From: Sporosarcina sp. Marseille-Q4943
Lineage (GTDB): Bacteria > Bacillota > Bacilli > Bacillales_A > Planococcaceae
Direction of reading: 5' to 3'
Length of the DNA: 64,000 bases
NCBI RefSeq assembly: GCF_943736995.1
Contig: NZ_OX031157.1
Coordinates: forward strand, 1,151,001 to 1,215,000
The notes under the pieces are model-generated. The model saw only the letters and a program-made list of their open reading frames with translations. It was not told where the DNA came from and did no database searches. Positions within the stretch are counted from its first letter, which is position 1, and each line of letters begins with the position of its first letter. A program made the translations under genes and the position numbers. This document shows positions 25,286-34,515 of this stretch, piece by piece.

Positions 25286-27589
25286 TTAATTAAATAACGC
25301 TATAATATCAGCTAAATCTACCATTGGATCAGGTGTTAACACTCCACGTTCAATAGCCGCAAGCATGCGATCTTCCTTATCCTTTAATCGATAATAAATT
25401 CGCTCGTCAATGGAATTGCGCTCCCCATGTTGGCCTTGAAGCATGAGGAAGTAGTACTGTGTATATTGGTCTTTCTTTAGTCCAAGACGATGAATCCGGT
25501 CGCGTGATTGCAAGAGATGCGTCAAGTTAAATGAGTACTCTAAGTAAATCGCATCATGACAAGTATGATGTAATGAAACCGACTCGCCAAGAGTATGAGG
25601 GTTCGTAATTAAAATATCGATTTTCTTCTCTAAAAATTGCCCAATAATTTCATCACGTTCTTGCTGGTTCGTATTACCGTAAATCACCTTAGCACGTATA
25701 CCTAATTGGTTTAGCTCATGTTCAAGCGATAACATCGTATCAACAAATATACACCAAATGATTGTTTGTTTTTGCTCTTGATGCAATGATTGTGCTAAGT
25801 CGATGGCCTCGAAAAATTTGGAGGTTTTAGGAATGCTTTGAATTAAGGAGATTTCTTGTTCTGTAAATACTATTTTCTCCGAGTCGACAGCGTGCCACGG
25901 ATTCATATTATTGTCTGCCTCATCGCCATACATCTCTGTATAATCAATACTGTTAAGTAAAAGAGTCGGATTTACCGAAGCTTGAATTAAACGAATGTAC
26001 AAGTGGAAAACAGAGTGTCCATATTTCCGATACAATAGATTCAATAACTCCTGTTCTTGATCAGAAGCAAGCACGAAACGTATATCGTTTTCATTTGCTG
26101 GTGGTACCTGCAGCTCTTCTTTTGTTGTTCGCCAAAAGAATGGATACATTAAATCATTGATGCGCTCCATCATGATGGTATTCGGATTTCTTAGTTGATC
26201 TTTTCTAAAATTAAAATATATTGCGTATTCATCATCGAATAATATATTTAATAAGTTATAAATATCTTCATACGAGTTAGGAATCGGCGTTCCAGTTAAT
26301 GCATATTTATATTTTGCGCGCTTTGATACATCCATCACCGATTGTGCACGAGCACTTTGAATACCTTTAATTTTATGCACTTCGTCTAAAATAAGCATCG
26401 TTCGGTCATCGATCACACTGCTCAACACGTCCCGATATTTAGCAACAGATTCATAATTGACTAAAATGATATTGCACTTCCCAGCTTCAGCAATAAACTC
26501 AGTCGGTGAATATTTATAGCGTTGCACATCTAATACACGCAACTCTTTATTCGCGCCAAAGTTTTCGTGGAATTCTTGCTTCCAAGCCAAAAAAGAATTT
26601 TTCGGTCCAATCATGACAATTTTATCAACTTGATCAATTTCAGAAGATGATAAATAAGAAAAAACAAGATAAGCCATCGTTGTTTTTCCTGCCCCAGGCA
26701 CTGAAAAGTTCGATGCCCTTTGCATTTCATACATATAAAAGGCACACCAAAGCTGTACATCTCTCGGCGGACGCGCAAACGCTCTCACCGCTATTGCTTT
26801 AAAAGCCTCAAAACGGTCGCCAATAATTGGATCAATGTCTTTTTGATAATATTTAATCGCCTTTCCGTAATCTGCACGCTCTTTAATGTAGTATGCCTCT
26901 TGAGAAATAAATTGCTGTAACGCCTCAGTTACGACTACTTCAAACTCTTTCCGTTCAGCAAATTTCTTTATGTGCTTGATTATGTCCCGCATATGTAAAT
27001 GCGTTAAATTTTTCTCGAAGTTTGGGAAACCGCCATCTAAATAGGCAAATAGTTTTGATTGAAAAATTGATTCCGTGCCTTTAATCGTATAAGAGCTTAC
27101 ATTATTGTGTACGGTAAGTTGCTCGTTTACATAGTCCAAAATAAGTGAATTTGGTGTTATTAACGTTGTATTCAATATCAGCGTCCCCCTATCATATTTA
27201 ATCAACTGCTGTTTAATGAGCTCATCTATGTCTATCACAAAGACAAAGCCATTTTTGGAGCCGCCCTGCCAAAGTTGATTAAAGCGTTCAATCGCACGAA
27301 ATGGACGTTGCAAATCGAATGAAGCGCTTTTCCATGAAGCCGTTACATCAAAAGCCTCATAATTATTCGCAATAGCTGTGGCAGTTTCATTGTGGGAGCT
27401 GTTAAAATAAATTAGATTGCCATTTGCATCCTCGCAAATTCCATACTTACTATGGAAAATGCCATTATGTGTAAAGCCCATCTTAACATCTATTACTCCT
27501 CGTGCAATTAACTGAGCAAAATTGCTGTCATTTCGCTTCTCTTCCAAGCAAAGAAGCACGGTAATCACGGTATACAAGCTCTGGAGCAA
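25286..27589 (-). CDS. SF2 helicase with N-terminal PLD-like domain (main part of an interrupted gene)
   Basis: 767 codons after an in-frame stop that separates this part from its own N-terminus (27599-27853, same frame). Residues 40-80 carry the PLD-like signature GIFHSKYGI..NGNLIYFNSSHNET. The helicase core has Walker A GAGKTT (about 299-304), DEVH (402-405), TGTP (432-435) and QSRDRIHRLG (694-703), as in SNF2/Rad54-type SF2 ATPases. It should move on DNA using ATP; the PLD-like part may be a nuclease, though Glu replaces the usual Asp after HxK. Last gene of the island operon. The listed start (TTG) is only where the frame reopens. Confidence 0.8.
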   Translation of the reverse strand: MLQSLYTVITVLLCLEEKRNDSNFAQLIARGVIDVKMGFTHNGIFHSKYGICEDANGNLIYFNSSHNETATAIANNYEAFDVTASWKSASFDLQRPFRAIERFNQLWQGGSKNGFVFVIDIDELIKQQLIKYDRGTLILNTTLITPNSLILDYVNEQLTVHNNVSSYTIKGTESIFQSKLFAYLDGGFPNFEKNLTHLHMRDIIKHIKKFAERKEFEVVVTEALQQFISQEAYYIKERADYGKAIKYYQKDIDPIIGDRFEAFKAIAVRAFARPPRDVQLWCAFYMYEMQRASNFSVPGAGKTTMAYLVFSYLSSSEIDQVDKIVMIGPKNSFLAWKQEFHENFGANKELRVLDVQRYKYSPTEFIAEAGKCNIILVNYESVAKYRDVLSSVIDDRTMLILDEVHKIKGIQSARAQSVMDVSKRAKYKYALTGTPIPNSYEDIYNLLNILFDDEYAIYFNFRKDQLRNPNTIMMERINDLMYPFFWRTTKEELQVPPANENDIRFVLASDQEQELLNLLYRKYGHSVFHLYIRLIQASVNPTLLLNSIDYTEMYGDEADNNMNPWHAVDSEKIVFTEQEISLIQSIPKTSKFFEAIDLAQSLHQEQKQTIIWCIFVDTMLSLEHELNQLGIRAKVIYGNTNQQERDEIIGQFLEKKIDILITNPHTLGESVSLHHTCHDAIYLEYSFNLTHLLQSRDRIHRLGLKKDQYTQYYFLMLQGQHGERNSIDERIYYRLKDKEDRMLAAIERGVLTPDPMVDLADIIALFN

Positions 27590-27598
27590 TCTTTTTCT

Positions 27599-27853
27599 TT
27601 ATACATAGCCTGCCTTTAGCATTTCATAGCCATCATAGCTAATTTCATGTGAAATAATAAAACGCATTTTTCCGTCATTAAGAATTAAGCCTTCTATTCC
27701 CTTGCTATAGGCAGCTAACGCTTTAAAGCTGAAATAAGGGCTCACCCGATCATATATTCCTGTTTTTCCAAAAAAAACAGGAATATAGAGATTGGTGGCC
27801 ATATCGTCTTCATCGGAGAAATAAGAAGGTTGTAAAGTGAGTGTTTTATACAC
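27599..27853 (-). CDS. N-terminal fragment of the PLD-SF2 helicase gene
   Basis: 84 codons from GTG 27853 (AGAGG 6 bases upstream) to TAA 27601-27599. The start overlaps the end of the ParB-like gene by 8 bases. The sequence (VFFGKTGIYDRVSPYFSFKALAAY, GKMRFIISHEISYDGYEMLKAGY) looks like the first lobe of the PLD-like domain found in such helicases. Reading on in the next frame gives IKKKIAPELVYRDYRASLL, which fills the expected gap before the downstream frame resumes. The gene therefore seems to carry two compensating single-base shifts. Confidence 0.72.
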   Translation of the reverse strand: MYKTLTLQPSYFSDEDDMATNLYIPVFFGKTGIYDRVSPYFSFKALAAYSKGIEGLILNDGKMRFIISHEISYDGYEMLKAGYV

Positions 27854-29141
27854 GTAATGCCTCTTCAATTTTCTCCATTTCCGCTTTAAGCTTATTGTAT
27901 AATGTAAGAAAATCTTGTTCCATTTCATTATCCATATATTTCAATTGAATGTAATCTAGCTGTTCAAAGCTATTAAGAACTTTATTCATAATCGTAACAG
28001 GCTTGGTTTGTACGTTGGTTAATTGGCCGTGTTCAATGTAATCTTCCCCTTTTGTTACGATAACTTGTTGTGTGCTCTCAATGTCCTTACTTACTTTTTG
28101 GAGTGTCTTGTCGTCTAGCTGATCATGGTCATGAAGCGTATCGTAAATATCGTCGACAAAGTCTTCCATTTCTTCAAGGTATCTATCCTTTTTATCCGTA
28201 TCGATAACATGCTTCCCGATATCTCTAATATAACGAGACAGGTCATCACTCCGTCGTTGCTTCGTTTGAACATTTGTTTTCAGCATCCTACCTGAAAGTG
28301 CAGTCGTAAACAAGGTATTACGAATCCGGAGGTATTCTTGTACTTCGCTTTTATTGTCACTTTTAGCATCTAATATTGTAATAACATCGATGCCTTTTAG
28401 TTGGCGTTCAATAATGTTTAGAATGTCTTGGAAAATCGTATCGAATTCCCAATCTCGTACAATGTAATATTGTTTTTCTGCATTAATGTATTGTAAAAAC
28501 TGGTCCATTAAAACGGAACGCTTAACCATTTTCTTAACGTCACTTATCGGTTTATTCACATATTGGACGTACTCTTCAATTGTAAAGAGCTTGTTTTCAA
28601 CAAGGTCACGAAAAATGTCGACTAAGTTATCAATCGGATTATACTCTACTGGCTTTTCTTTACCATGCTGTAGCTGCAACTCAAGCTTTTTAATATCTTT
28701 ATCGTCAATGCCTTCAGACTGGTCTAATAAGATCGCCTTAAAGTAAATATCTTTTGCACCCTCTGCTTTCAATTTACGAAGTGCTGTAAAACGGCGATTG
28801 CCATCAATAATGCGGCCATCATTTAGAACAACACCTGGTTCAAGCTGACCGACTAGTTGAATATTTTTTTTGGTTTTGTCCAAGGCGTTCGGATTAGAAT
28901 CATAGATAAACCGCTCTAATACTTTGTTATAAGCCTCAAGATCGTTTTTTTCTAATTTTCCGCCGCTAAATAAATGCTTGCTAATGTACGTTGAAATACG
29001 ACCATTATTATCGTTATAATGGCATAAATCTAGTGGAATGATTAACACCTTATACATTTTCTCTTTATTCTTAATAAAGAGTGGACGCGTTTCATCAGTT
29101 TCCATAATAGACTGGCCAATAAGTTTCTTTAAATCTTGCAT
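27846..29141 (-). CDS. ParB-like (ParB/Srx fold) protein of the island
   Basis: 431 residues; AAAGGGG before ATG. The central motif LNDGRIIDGNRRFTALRKL (about 106-124) is the ParB/sulfiredoxin-fold signature with a GNRR in place of ParB's GERR. This fold uses the motif to bind a nucleotide or DNA and occurs in chromosome partition, phage and DNA-modification proteins (DndB, DpdB). The rest is helical and charged. It lies 5 bases after the sigma-like gene and overlaps the helicase gene, so the three are one operon. Not a housekeeping ParB: no helix-turn-helix of the usual kind and no parA. Confidence 0.72.
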   Translation of the reverse strand: MQDLKKLIGQSIMETDETRPLFIKNKEKMYKVLIIPLDLCHYNDNNGRISTYISKHLFSGGKLEKNDLEAYNKVLERFIYDSNPNALDKTKKNIQLVGQLEPGVVLNDGRIIDGNRRFTALRKLKAEGAKDIYFKAILLDQSEGIDDKDIKKLELQLQHGKEKPVEYNPIDNLVDIFRDLVENKLFTIEEYVQYVNKPISDVKKMVKRSVLMDQFLQYINAEKQYYIVRDWEFDTIFQDILNIIERQLKGIDVITILDAKSDNKSEVQEYLRIRNTLFTTALSGRMLKTNVQTKQRRSDDLSRYIRDIGKHVIDTDKKDRYLEEMEDFVDDIYDTLHDHDQLDDKTLQKVSKDIESTQQVIVTKGEDYIEHGQLTNVQTKPVTIMNKVLNSFEQLDYIQLKYMDNEMEQDFLTLYNKLKAEMEKIEEALRV

Positions 29142-29146
29142 GTTGA

Positions 29147-31639
29147 TTACCCCTTTATATTATAAATAGTTTCGTAAAATACTTCCTTGCTTTGGTATAA
29201 TTTATTCATTTCCTTAGAAAAATGTAATGATGAATTTTGAATGACATAAAAAAGTTTTTCTTTTCTAACTTCTATGCCAAATTCGTTTTGCATCTTGTTT
29301 TGTAAGACATCTATGTCTAGTGGTTCACCGTTTTGAGTGAGCAACCATTCGATAATGTCCTTCAATGTAAAGTCCTGCTCCTGTCTTTTTGTAAAGATCG
29401 TACATTTTCTTGTATGTAACGAGCGGAGTTGCGGATGTGTCCAAATAATGCGTTCATAAAAAATATCATCAAATCCAAAGTCTTCCAATTCATGCTCGAA
29501 GCCTTTGTTCTTCAGATAGCGATACGTGAAATGCGGTACCTGTGCATATTCAAACGCAGCATTGCGATATGCTACTAACTCGTTTTTCATAACGCCCACA
29601 TCTTGTAGTTTTTTATTTGTTAAATACACATCAGGTGCGACTTTGACAACGTCTAAGTTTTTCTCTAAATTGTACAATGCTGTTAAAAAATGGTTCGTTT
29701 TAAAATGATGCGTCCGATTATTTTTAAACAATCTATCTTTTAAAATCAGCTTTGTAAAGTATTGATCAACCGAAACATACGCGCGATGCAGTACGAACAG
29801 GCCCTTTAAACTGTAGTTGAGTTTCATTAACGCCTGATTGTTGATGAATTTCTCTTTGAAGTTCTCAATGTGTTCGGATCCAAGCGCTATAAATTCTTGT
29901 ACAGTGTATATATCATGTTTCAGCCATGAGCCGACCAACGCATACTCTTCTTCACTCACTTCAGCATAATCGACCTTAATTTCATTATTGTAAATAAAAG
30001 CTAAGTAATCATTGTACAACAAGCTATATAAGGAGTCTTGACGTAAGCCGTAGTGCGATTCAGCATACGATAAAAACTCCTCAATCGAAATTGGCGCTAA
30101 CTCGTAAAATAAGTTTATTAAAAACTCTCGCTTCGTCGTTTTCACACTAAACTCAGGCATTCGTGTAAAAGTCACACCATCGATTTCAATGCATTTTTTA
30201 TACAAATTATGCAGCTCAAATTCGGAATCAATGTTTAACTCATCCATTAATGCTTCATTTTCTCTAAATATTTTGGACATACTATATACACCCGGGTCCA
30301 GGTCAAGAAGCTCTTTTAGCTGAGTAAACGTATCAAATTCAATCTTCGTTGTATCATAAAAGCGGAAACCATTTCTTTTCGTACGCAAAATTTTCCGTGA
30401 GCGGTCTGGCATCCCTATCACACTACGATTTGTAAAAAGGAGCGAAGGATTTAACTGTTGCTCCTCTATGAAAGTATTTGCCACCTCAATAAATTCCTCA
30501 TCGCTAACAGCCATTTGGCCAATATGAAACATTAAATGCTCAAAGAAGCCTAATTTATTACTGTATGGCATTACTTGCAGTTCATAATTAATATAGCAAT
30601 CAAAGTGCTCTAAAATTATCTTTTTTTGCACTTCTGTTAATTCCAGCTCTCCTAGTGCATGCAAAACGCTTGTATTACCGCGTTTCAGTTTCAAATCTAA
30701 GAGTCTAAACACGTCTATGCTTTCATCATAAACAGCCGAAAATAGCTCCTCATTCCAATTATAAGACTCGAAGATTACCTTATAATAAATAAGCTCTTCA
30801 AGTTGAGGTAAGCGATTGAGCACCTTCGCTTCCACCTGACGAATACGTTCACGAGTTACACCTAAGTAATCGCCAATTTCCTGTAAGGTCTCACCCTTCA
30901 TACGACGCAACAATACGTCTCTTCCGCCAAAGTCTGTTGCTAAAAATGTTTTTATAGTAGTATATTTTTTAGCAAACCCTAGACCCTCTGCATAAGTCAA
31001 GTAGTTTTCAGCTGTTTTTTCATTTAAAAATAGTTCTATGTATCTCACGTCTATTGTTGATATTGGTAATGAGAGACGCTCACTCAAAACACCACTTAAT
31101 GCTTCAACCATTACGTATTGACGTGGCGATAAAGATTCAAAGTGCTGATTCAAGTAAAAACTATACATTTGAAAACGAAAGTCAAACTGAAATAATGCTT
31201 CACAATCGATATAGGCTTTTTTAATTCGCTCAAAGCTGGATTTTTTATTTTTTTTACCAATCCGCTCAAAAAACACATCATACGTCATCGATTCAAGCTC
31301 GGAATACGTAATATTATGGTTCACAAGTAATTGAATATTTACAGGTGATAACCCCGCAGCGCTTAACTTATACACCGATTGTTGGCACAGATCTTCATTC
31401 AACCCAGGTAGCACACTATTAACTTTTTGAAATAACGATTTCTTCATCGTTTTCATGTGGGCCACCTTATCCGTAAATCCCAAAAAATCATTGACCACAA
31501 ACCCATCTGCTACTAACTTTTCAATAATACTTTTTGATATATTGAATTCTAGAAGACAGTAGAGGGTATACGGATTAAACAAATAATTAAACTTATTTTC
31601 TTGTCGATGCATCGACGTATTCTCCTCATCACTATACAT
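29147..31639 (-). CDS. Large protein with an internal sigma-70 region 4-like helix-turn-helix
   Basis: About 830 residues. ATG 31639 has AAGGAA at 6 bases; ATG 31612 with GAGGAG is equally good; 31660 has no site. Near residues 240-280 lies LLRRMKGETLQEIGDYLGVTRERIRQVEAKVLNRL, the pattern of sigma-70 region 4 (RERIRQVEAKVL), which in sigma factors binds the -35 element. No region 2 is visible, so it is not a normal sigma factor. The N-terminal 150 residues contain short repeated helical units that recall helix-hairpin-helix domains. Long helical C-terminal part without recognisable motif. First gene of the island operon. Confidence 0.7.
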   Translation of the reverse strand: MYSDEENTSMHRQENKFNYLFNPYTLYCLLEFNISKSIIEKLVADGFVVNDFLGFTDKVAHMKTMKKSLFQKVNSVLPGLNEDLCQQSVYKLSAAGLSPVNIQLLVNHNITYSELESMTYDVFFERIGKKNKKSSFERIKKAYIDCEALFQFDFRFQMYSFYLNQHFESLSPRQYVMVEALSGVLSERLSLPISTIDVRYIELFLNEKTAENYLTYAEGLGFAKKYTTIKTFLATDFGGRDVLLRRMKGETLQEIGDYLGVTRERIRQVEAKVLNRLPQLEELIYYKVIFESYNWNEELFSAVYDESIDVFRLLDLKLKRGNTSVLHALGELELTEVQKKIILEHFDCYINYELQVMPYSNKLGFFEHLMFHIGQMAVSDEEFIEVANTFIEEQQLNPSLLFTNRSVIGMPDRSRKILRTKRNGFRFYDTTKIEFDTFTQLKELLDLDPGVYSMSKIFRENEALMDELNIDSEFELHNLYKKCIEIDGVTFTRMPEFSVKTTKREFLINLFYELAPISIEEFLSYAESHYGLRQDSLYSLLYNDYLAFIYNNEIKVDYAEVSEEEYALVGSWLKHDIYTVQEFIALGSEHIENFKEKFINNQALMKLNYSLKGLFVLHRAYVSVDQYFTKLILKDRLFKNNRTHHFKTNHFLTALYNLEKNLDVVKVAPDVYLTNKKLQDVGVMKNELVAYRNAAFEYAQVPHFTYRYLKNKGFEHELEDFGFDDIFYERIIWTHPQLRSLHTRKCTIFTKRQEQDFTLKDIIEWLLTQNGEPLDIDVLQNKMQNEFGIEVRKEKLFYVIQNSSLHFSKEMNKLYQSKEVFYETIYNIKG

Positions 31640-31688
31640 GTAAATTTCCTTAATGTGCATTTAAGCAGCCAGATTCTTTCTGAAAAAA

Positions 31689-31898
31689 TCATTTTGGAGA
31701 TATGTATGTTTTAAATAATAAGTTCATATTTCCCCAAATACAAGCGTTATTATTTTCCAATTGACTAAGGCCGACCGACATTTCCACTCGAATATTACTA
31801 TTGATTTCAACTAAAAATGTAAACAGTTCCCCAACCCCACCCTCACTGCCTTCGCAAATTAGTACATGGAAGTTACAATTACATTTATTTGTACACAT
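31689..31898 (-). CDS. Doubtful small ORF
   Basis: 69 codons from ATG 31898, Cys-rich at the start (MCTNKCNCNFHVLICEG), then a plausible mixed beta segment. No ribosome binding site precedes it and I recognise no family. It could be a remnant of a larger gene cut by the island boundary. Confidence 0.25.
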   Translation of the reverse strand: MCTNKCNCNFHVLICEGSEGGVGELFTFLVEINSNIRVEMSVGLSQLENNNACIWGNMNLLFKTYISPK

Positions 31899-31980
31899 GT
31901 CACGGTACTGGGCTTCAATTGTTCATGACGGCTTCGAACCGATTGGTATAGCCCCATCTACCTACCATTAGTCCAACTAT

Positions 31981-32003
31981 CCCAGTTGGCGGGTTTGTAC
32001 TCA
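31981..32003 (+). repeat. Right flanking direct repeat of the island
   Basis: Partner of 25130-25152; shares GGTTTGTACTCA exactly and 19 of 23 bases in all. Confidence 0.55.
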
Positions 32004-32068
32004 CCTTTGCGATGCAGCTACCGACTTGCAAATCAATATAGTTGCGTCAAATTTCCGGGCATGCCCGC

Positions 32069-32524
32069 TTACAACAAATCAATGCTCCAATTCAAACCTT
32101 GAATCTTCGTGTCGAGCTCCCTGAACTCTTTCGATAATTGGTCGACTTGCTTTTGAATAGCCGAAACGTCAACGGTGCTGACAATCTTGATTTCAGTTCG
32201 GCTGTATCGGTCGTTTCGGATTGATGCTTCCTCTGCAATTTTTGCAAGGACCAACCGCTTGTCCCACTTCTGGTCACGTTCGACCAAGGCATCTGCAAGC
32301 GTGCGCGTTTCGTCGAATTGGATTGAGCAATTTGTTTTATTGATCCGCTGAATCAAAGCCGTCAATTCTTTCGTATTGCTCTCAAGCTCCGCCAACATTT
32401 CGTTCGGATCCTCCGCCGGCTCTTCGCCTTCTTGGATTTTCAAATTAAGACTGATCCGCCTTTTCAACTGCTCGTTCCTTTTTTGATAATCCGCACGGGC
32501 TATCAATGCCTCTGCAAGCTTCAT
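32069..32524 (-). CDS. DIP1984 family protein
   Basis: 151 residues from ATG 32524 (GGGAGTGG upstream); the upstream in-frame start at 32572 has no site. MKLAEALIARADYQKRNEQLKRRI and the closing ELDTKIQGLNWSIDLL are characteristic of the DIP1984 family, a helical coiled-coil protein sometimes labelled septicolysin-like. Function unknown. No signal peptide. Confidence 0.8.
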   Translation of the reverse strand: MKLAEALIARADYQKRNEQLKRRISLNLKIQEGEEPAEDPNEMLAELESNTKELTALIQRINKTNCSIQFDETRTLADALVERDQKWDKRLVLAKIAEEASIRNDRYSRTEIKIVSTVDVSAIQKQVDQLSKEFRELDTKIQGLNWSIDLL

Positions 32525-32662
32525 CCATACCACTCCCTTTTTCAACCTGTCATTATCTCTTTTATTCGACACGACTCGCTAAAAATCCTTTGTTCTAAAT
32601 CCCTTGGACAATCATAAAATGAATGGATTCCAACTATCATACTACTAAAGGAGATTCGAATT

Positions 32663-32884
32663 ATGTATGCCATTCATTTCTACGAAAATAACAATTACGT
32701 GCTCAATCAAGTGCTCAGAACAATCCCTTCCCTCGACGACAATGTGACCCTTAAAGGGCGCAAAGGAAAAGTGACGAACGTCGAGGAAATAAAGGAAAAT
32801 GTCTATTATGTGTTTGTGGAATTCGAAAAGGTTGTTGATAAAAGCAAGACGGCCGCGCTAGATCCGAAAAAGAAAAGAAGATGA
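32663..32884 (+). CDS. Small hypothetical protein
   Basis: 73 residues (MYAIHFYENNNYVLNQVL...), with AAAGGAG placed well before the ATG. Mixed beta composition with a basic C-terminus (DPKKKRR). The middle (LKGRKGKVTNVEEIKENVYYVFVEFEK) reads like a small SH3-like or KOW-like barrel; that is only an impression. Followed by a hairpin. Confidence 0.65.
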   Translation: MYAIHFYENNNYVLNQVLRTIPSLDDNVTLKGRKGKVTNVEEIKENVYYVFVEFEKVVDKSKTAALDPKKKRR

Positions 32885-32888
32885 GAAA

Positions 32889-32925
32889 ATGCCGAACGAG
32901 ATTCCATATCTTGTTCGGCATATGT
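32889..32925. terminator. Hairpin between convergent genes
   Basis: ATGCCGAAC / GTTCGGCAT stem with a 14-base loop; weak T-run on either side. Confidence 0.5.
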
Positions 32926-32928
32926 TAT

Positions 32929-34515
32929 TTATACAAGCGCTTTCGTCACGAATTGGTCAATGAAATATTGCGGATTCAGCTTTTCGCCTGTCGCCTTTTC
33001 GATCTTTTCATTCCACGGGTAGAGCGCGCCCGGCTTGAAATACTCTTCCACCAAATACGCGCCTACTTCAGGCGTAAACAGATCGGTTGAAATGTTTTTC
33101 TCGATATAGGACTGCAATTGTGACGTCGTCAACTCGCCGAGCAAATAGTTTTGATAATACACCGGGACGAGCGTGAAATGGATTTTCGCCGCCCAATGCG
33201 GGTAATCGACGTTCTCTGGCGGGTTCACAAATTGGACATCCTGTACGATTTTCCACCAAAGCTTGTTCAAATCCTGGTCTGGATTTTCATAAAGCTCGCG
33301 CTCAAAGAACGTGAATGTCATGATCCAGCGGCCAGCAATGAACATTTGCCTGCGTAAAGATTCCTCGATAAGCGGCGTCAATTCCTCCACTTCGGCTTTA
33401 TCCAATCCTAAAAACTGCTGCAACCATGCCGGGTTTTTCCCGAAACGGCCGTAAAGCATCGCTACAGCTTCCGTCGTCAACGTATGCGCGCAAGTCCGCA
33501 ATAGGAATGGAAGTTGACGATCGACATATTTGAAATAAACCGCATGGCCGAATTCATGCAACGTCGTGACGGACCAATAATCGGACGGCACATTGTTGCA
33601 GAGCACGCGGACGTCGCCTTCCCGGTCGATATCCGTGCAGAACGCATGCTGGTTTTTCTTATCGCGCGGATACATATCGCTTTTCGCAAGCATATCCGTA
33701 ATGTCCATGCCCATGCTCTCGAACGTTGCAATTGTCAGCTTCTCGAGGTCTTTCCCTTCGTAAAACGGATCCAAGTCCAAATCCTTGGAAGGCGGCGCTT
33801 CTTGGAAAAACGGATCCGCATAATGCCATGGACGAAGCTCTTCAATTGAAATGCCGAATCGCTCAGCGAGTTCGCTGTCCAATTCCTGCTTCATTTCGCG
33901 GAACGGTTCGTCAGAAAGGTCCTTCAGCTCATGGAAGATGGAAAAGATCTCATCCCGATCCAGTTCCTGATGCTCGAAACTCATTTGGTGATAGTTTTCG
34001 AAACCTAGCGAGCGTGCGACTTCATTCCGTTTCTTCACGAGGATCAACAGCTTTTCCTCAACTTCCTTTCCGATCTGCTTGCTCGCGTGCCAAGCCTCTT
34101 CGCGTTCTGCCAAATCATTGCTTTTAATTAAAATCTCACGGACATCATTTTCCGATACCGGCTTTCCGGCGATTGTGGCGCGGAACGTGTTGAAGATACC
34201 AATCAATTCCGTCGAAAGCTCCACCATTTCCTTTAAATCCTTTTCCGGTATCTGTTTTCCCGCCATACCGGTATGGAGGCTTTCGAGCTGGCGTCGTTGC
34301 ATTGCCGTCAAATCATCTTGAGCAAGATACTCCTTCACTTGCTCGAAACGTTCCGGATTCGAAAGATACTTATTAAATTCCGTTTGCGCCTCCGCTGTCT
34401 TTTGATTCCACTCGGCTTCCCCCGTCGTCGCCGCCATCCAAGAGCTGTTTGCGCTCGTCTTATGCAAGTCCTTGATAACCTTTGTTTGCTCTTCCAAAAA
34501 CTGTTCAACTGTCAT
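32929..34515 (-). CDS. M2/M3-like zinc metallopeptidase
   Basis: 528 residues, no signal peptide, so cytoplasmic. The gluzincin motif HEFGH lies at 320-324 (TTLHEFGHAVYF) with a third ligand Glu in TLTTEAVAML about 27 residues on. Overall layout follows the peptidyl-dipeptidase A (M2) family; oligopeptidase-type M3 relatives are the alternative. It would trim peptides in the cytoplasm. AAGGGGAAGAG precedes ATG. Monocistronic. Confidence 0.83.
   Translation of the reverse strand: MTVEQFLEEQTKVIKDLHKTSANSSWMAATTGEAEWNQKTAEAQTEFNKYLSNPERFEQVKEYLAQDDLTAMQRRQLESLHTGMAGKQIPEKDLKEMVELSTELIGIFNTFRATIAGKPVSENDVREILIKSNDLAEREEAWHASKQIGKEVEEKLLILVKKRNEVARSLGFENYHQMSFEHQELDRDEIFSIFHELKDLSDEPFREMKQELDSELAERFGISIEELRPWHYADPFFQEAPPSKDLDLDPFYEGKDLEKLTIATFESMGMDITDMLAKSDMYPRDKKNQHAFCTDIDREGDVRVLCNNVPSDYWSVTTLHEFGHAVYFKYVDRQLPFLLRTCAHTLTTEAVAMLYGRFGKNPAWLQQFLGLDKAEVEELTPLIEESLRRQMFIAGRWIMTFTFFERELYENPDQDLNKLWWKIVQDVQFVNPPENVDYPHWAAKIHFTLVPVYYQNYLLGELTTSQLQSYIEKNISTDLFTPEVGAYLVEEYFKPGALYPWNEKIEKATGEKLNPQYFIDQFVTKALV

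Larger units (their letters stand above)
31661..32068. other. Right edge of the accessory island
   Basis: About 400 bases hold the presumed promoter of the island operon, a weak small frame (31689-31898, listed separately) and the right flanking repeat at 31981-32003. No integrase, transposase or tRNA is visible here. Confidence 0.45.

Noticed and set aside
31900..32060. tRNA-like stretch near the right island edge (TTCGAACC)
   Set aside because: No cloverleaf or acceptor stem could be formed around it.
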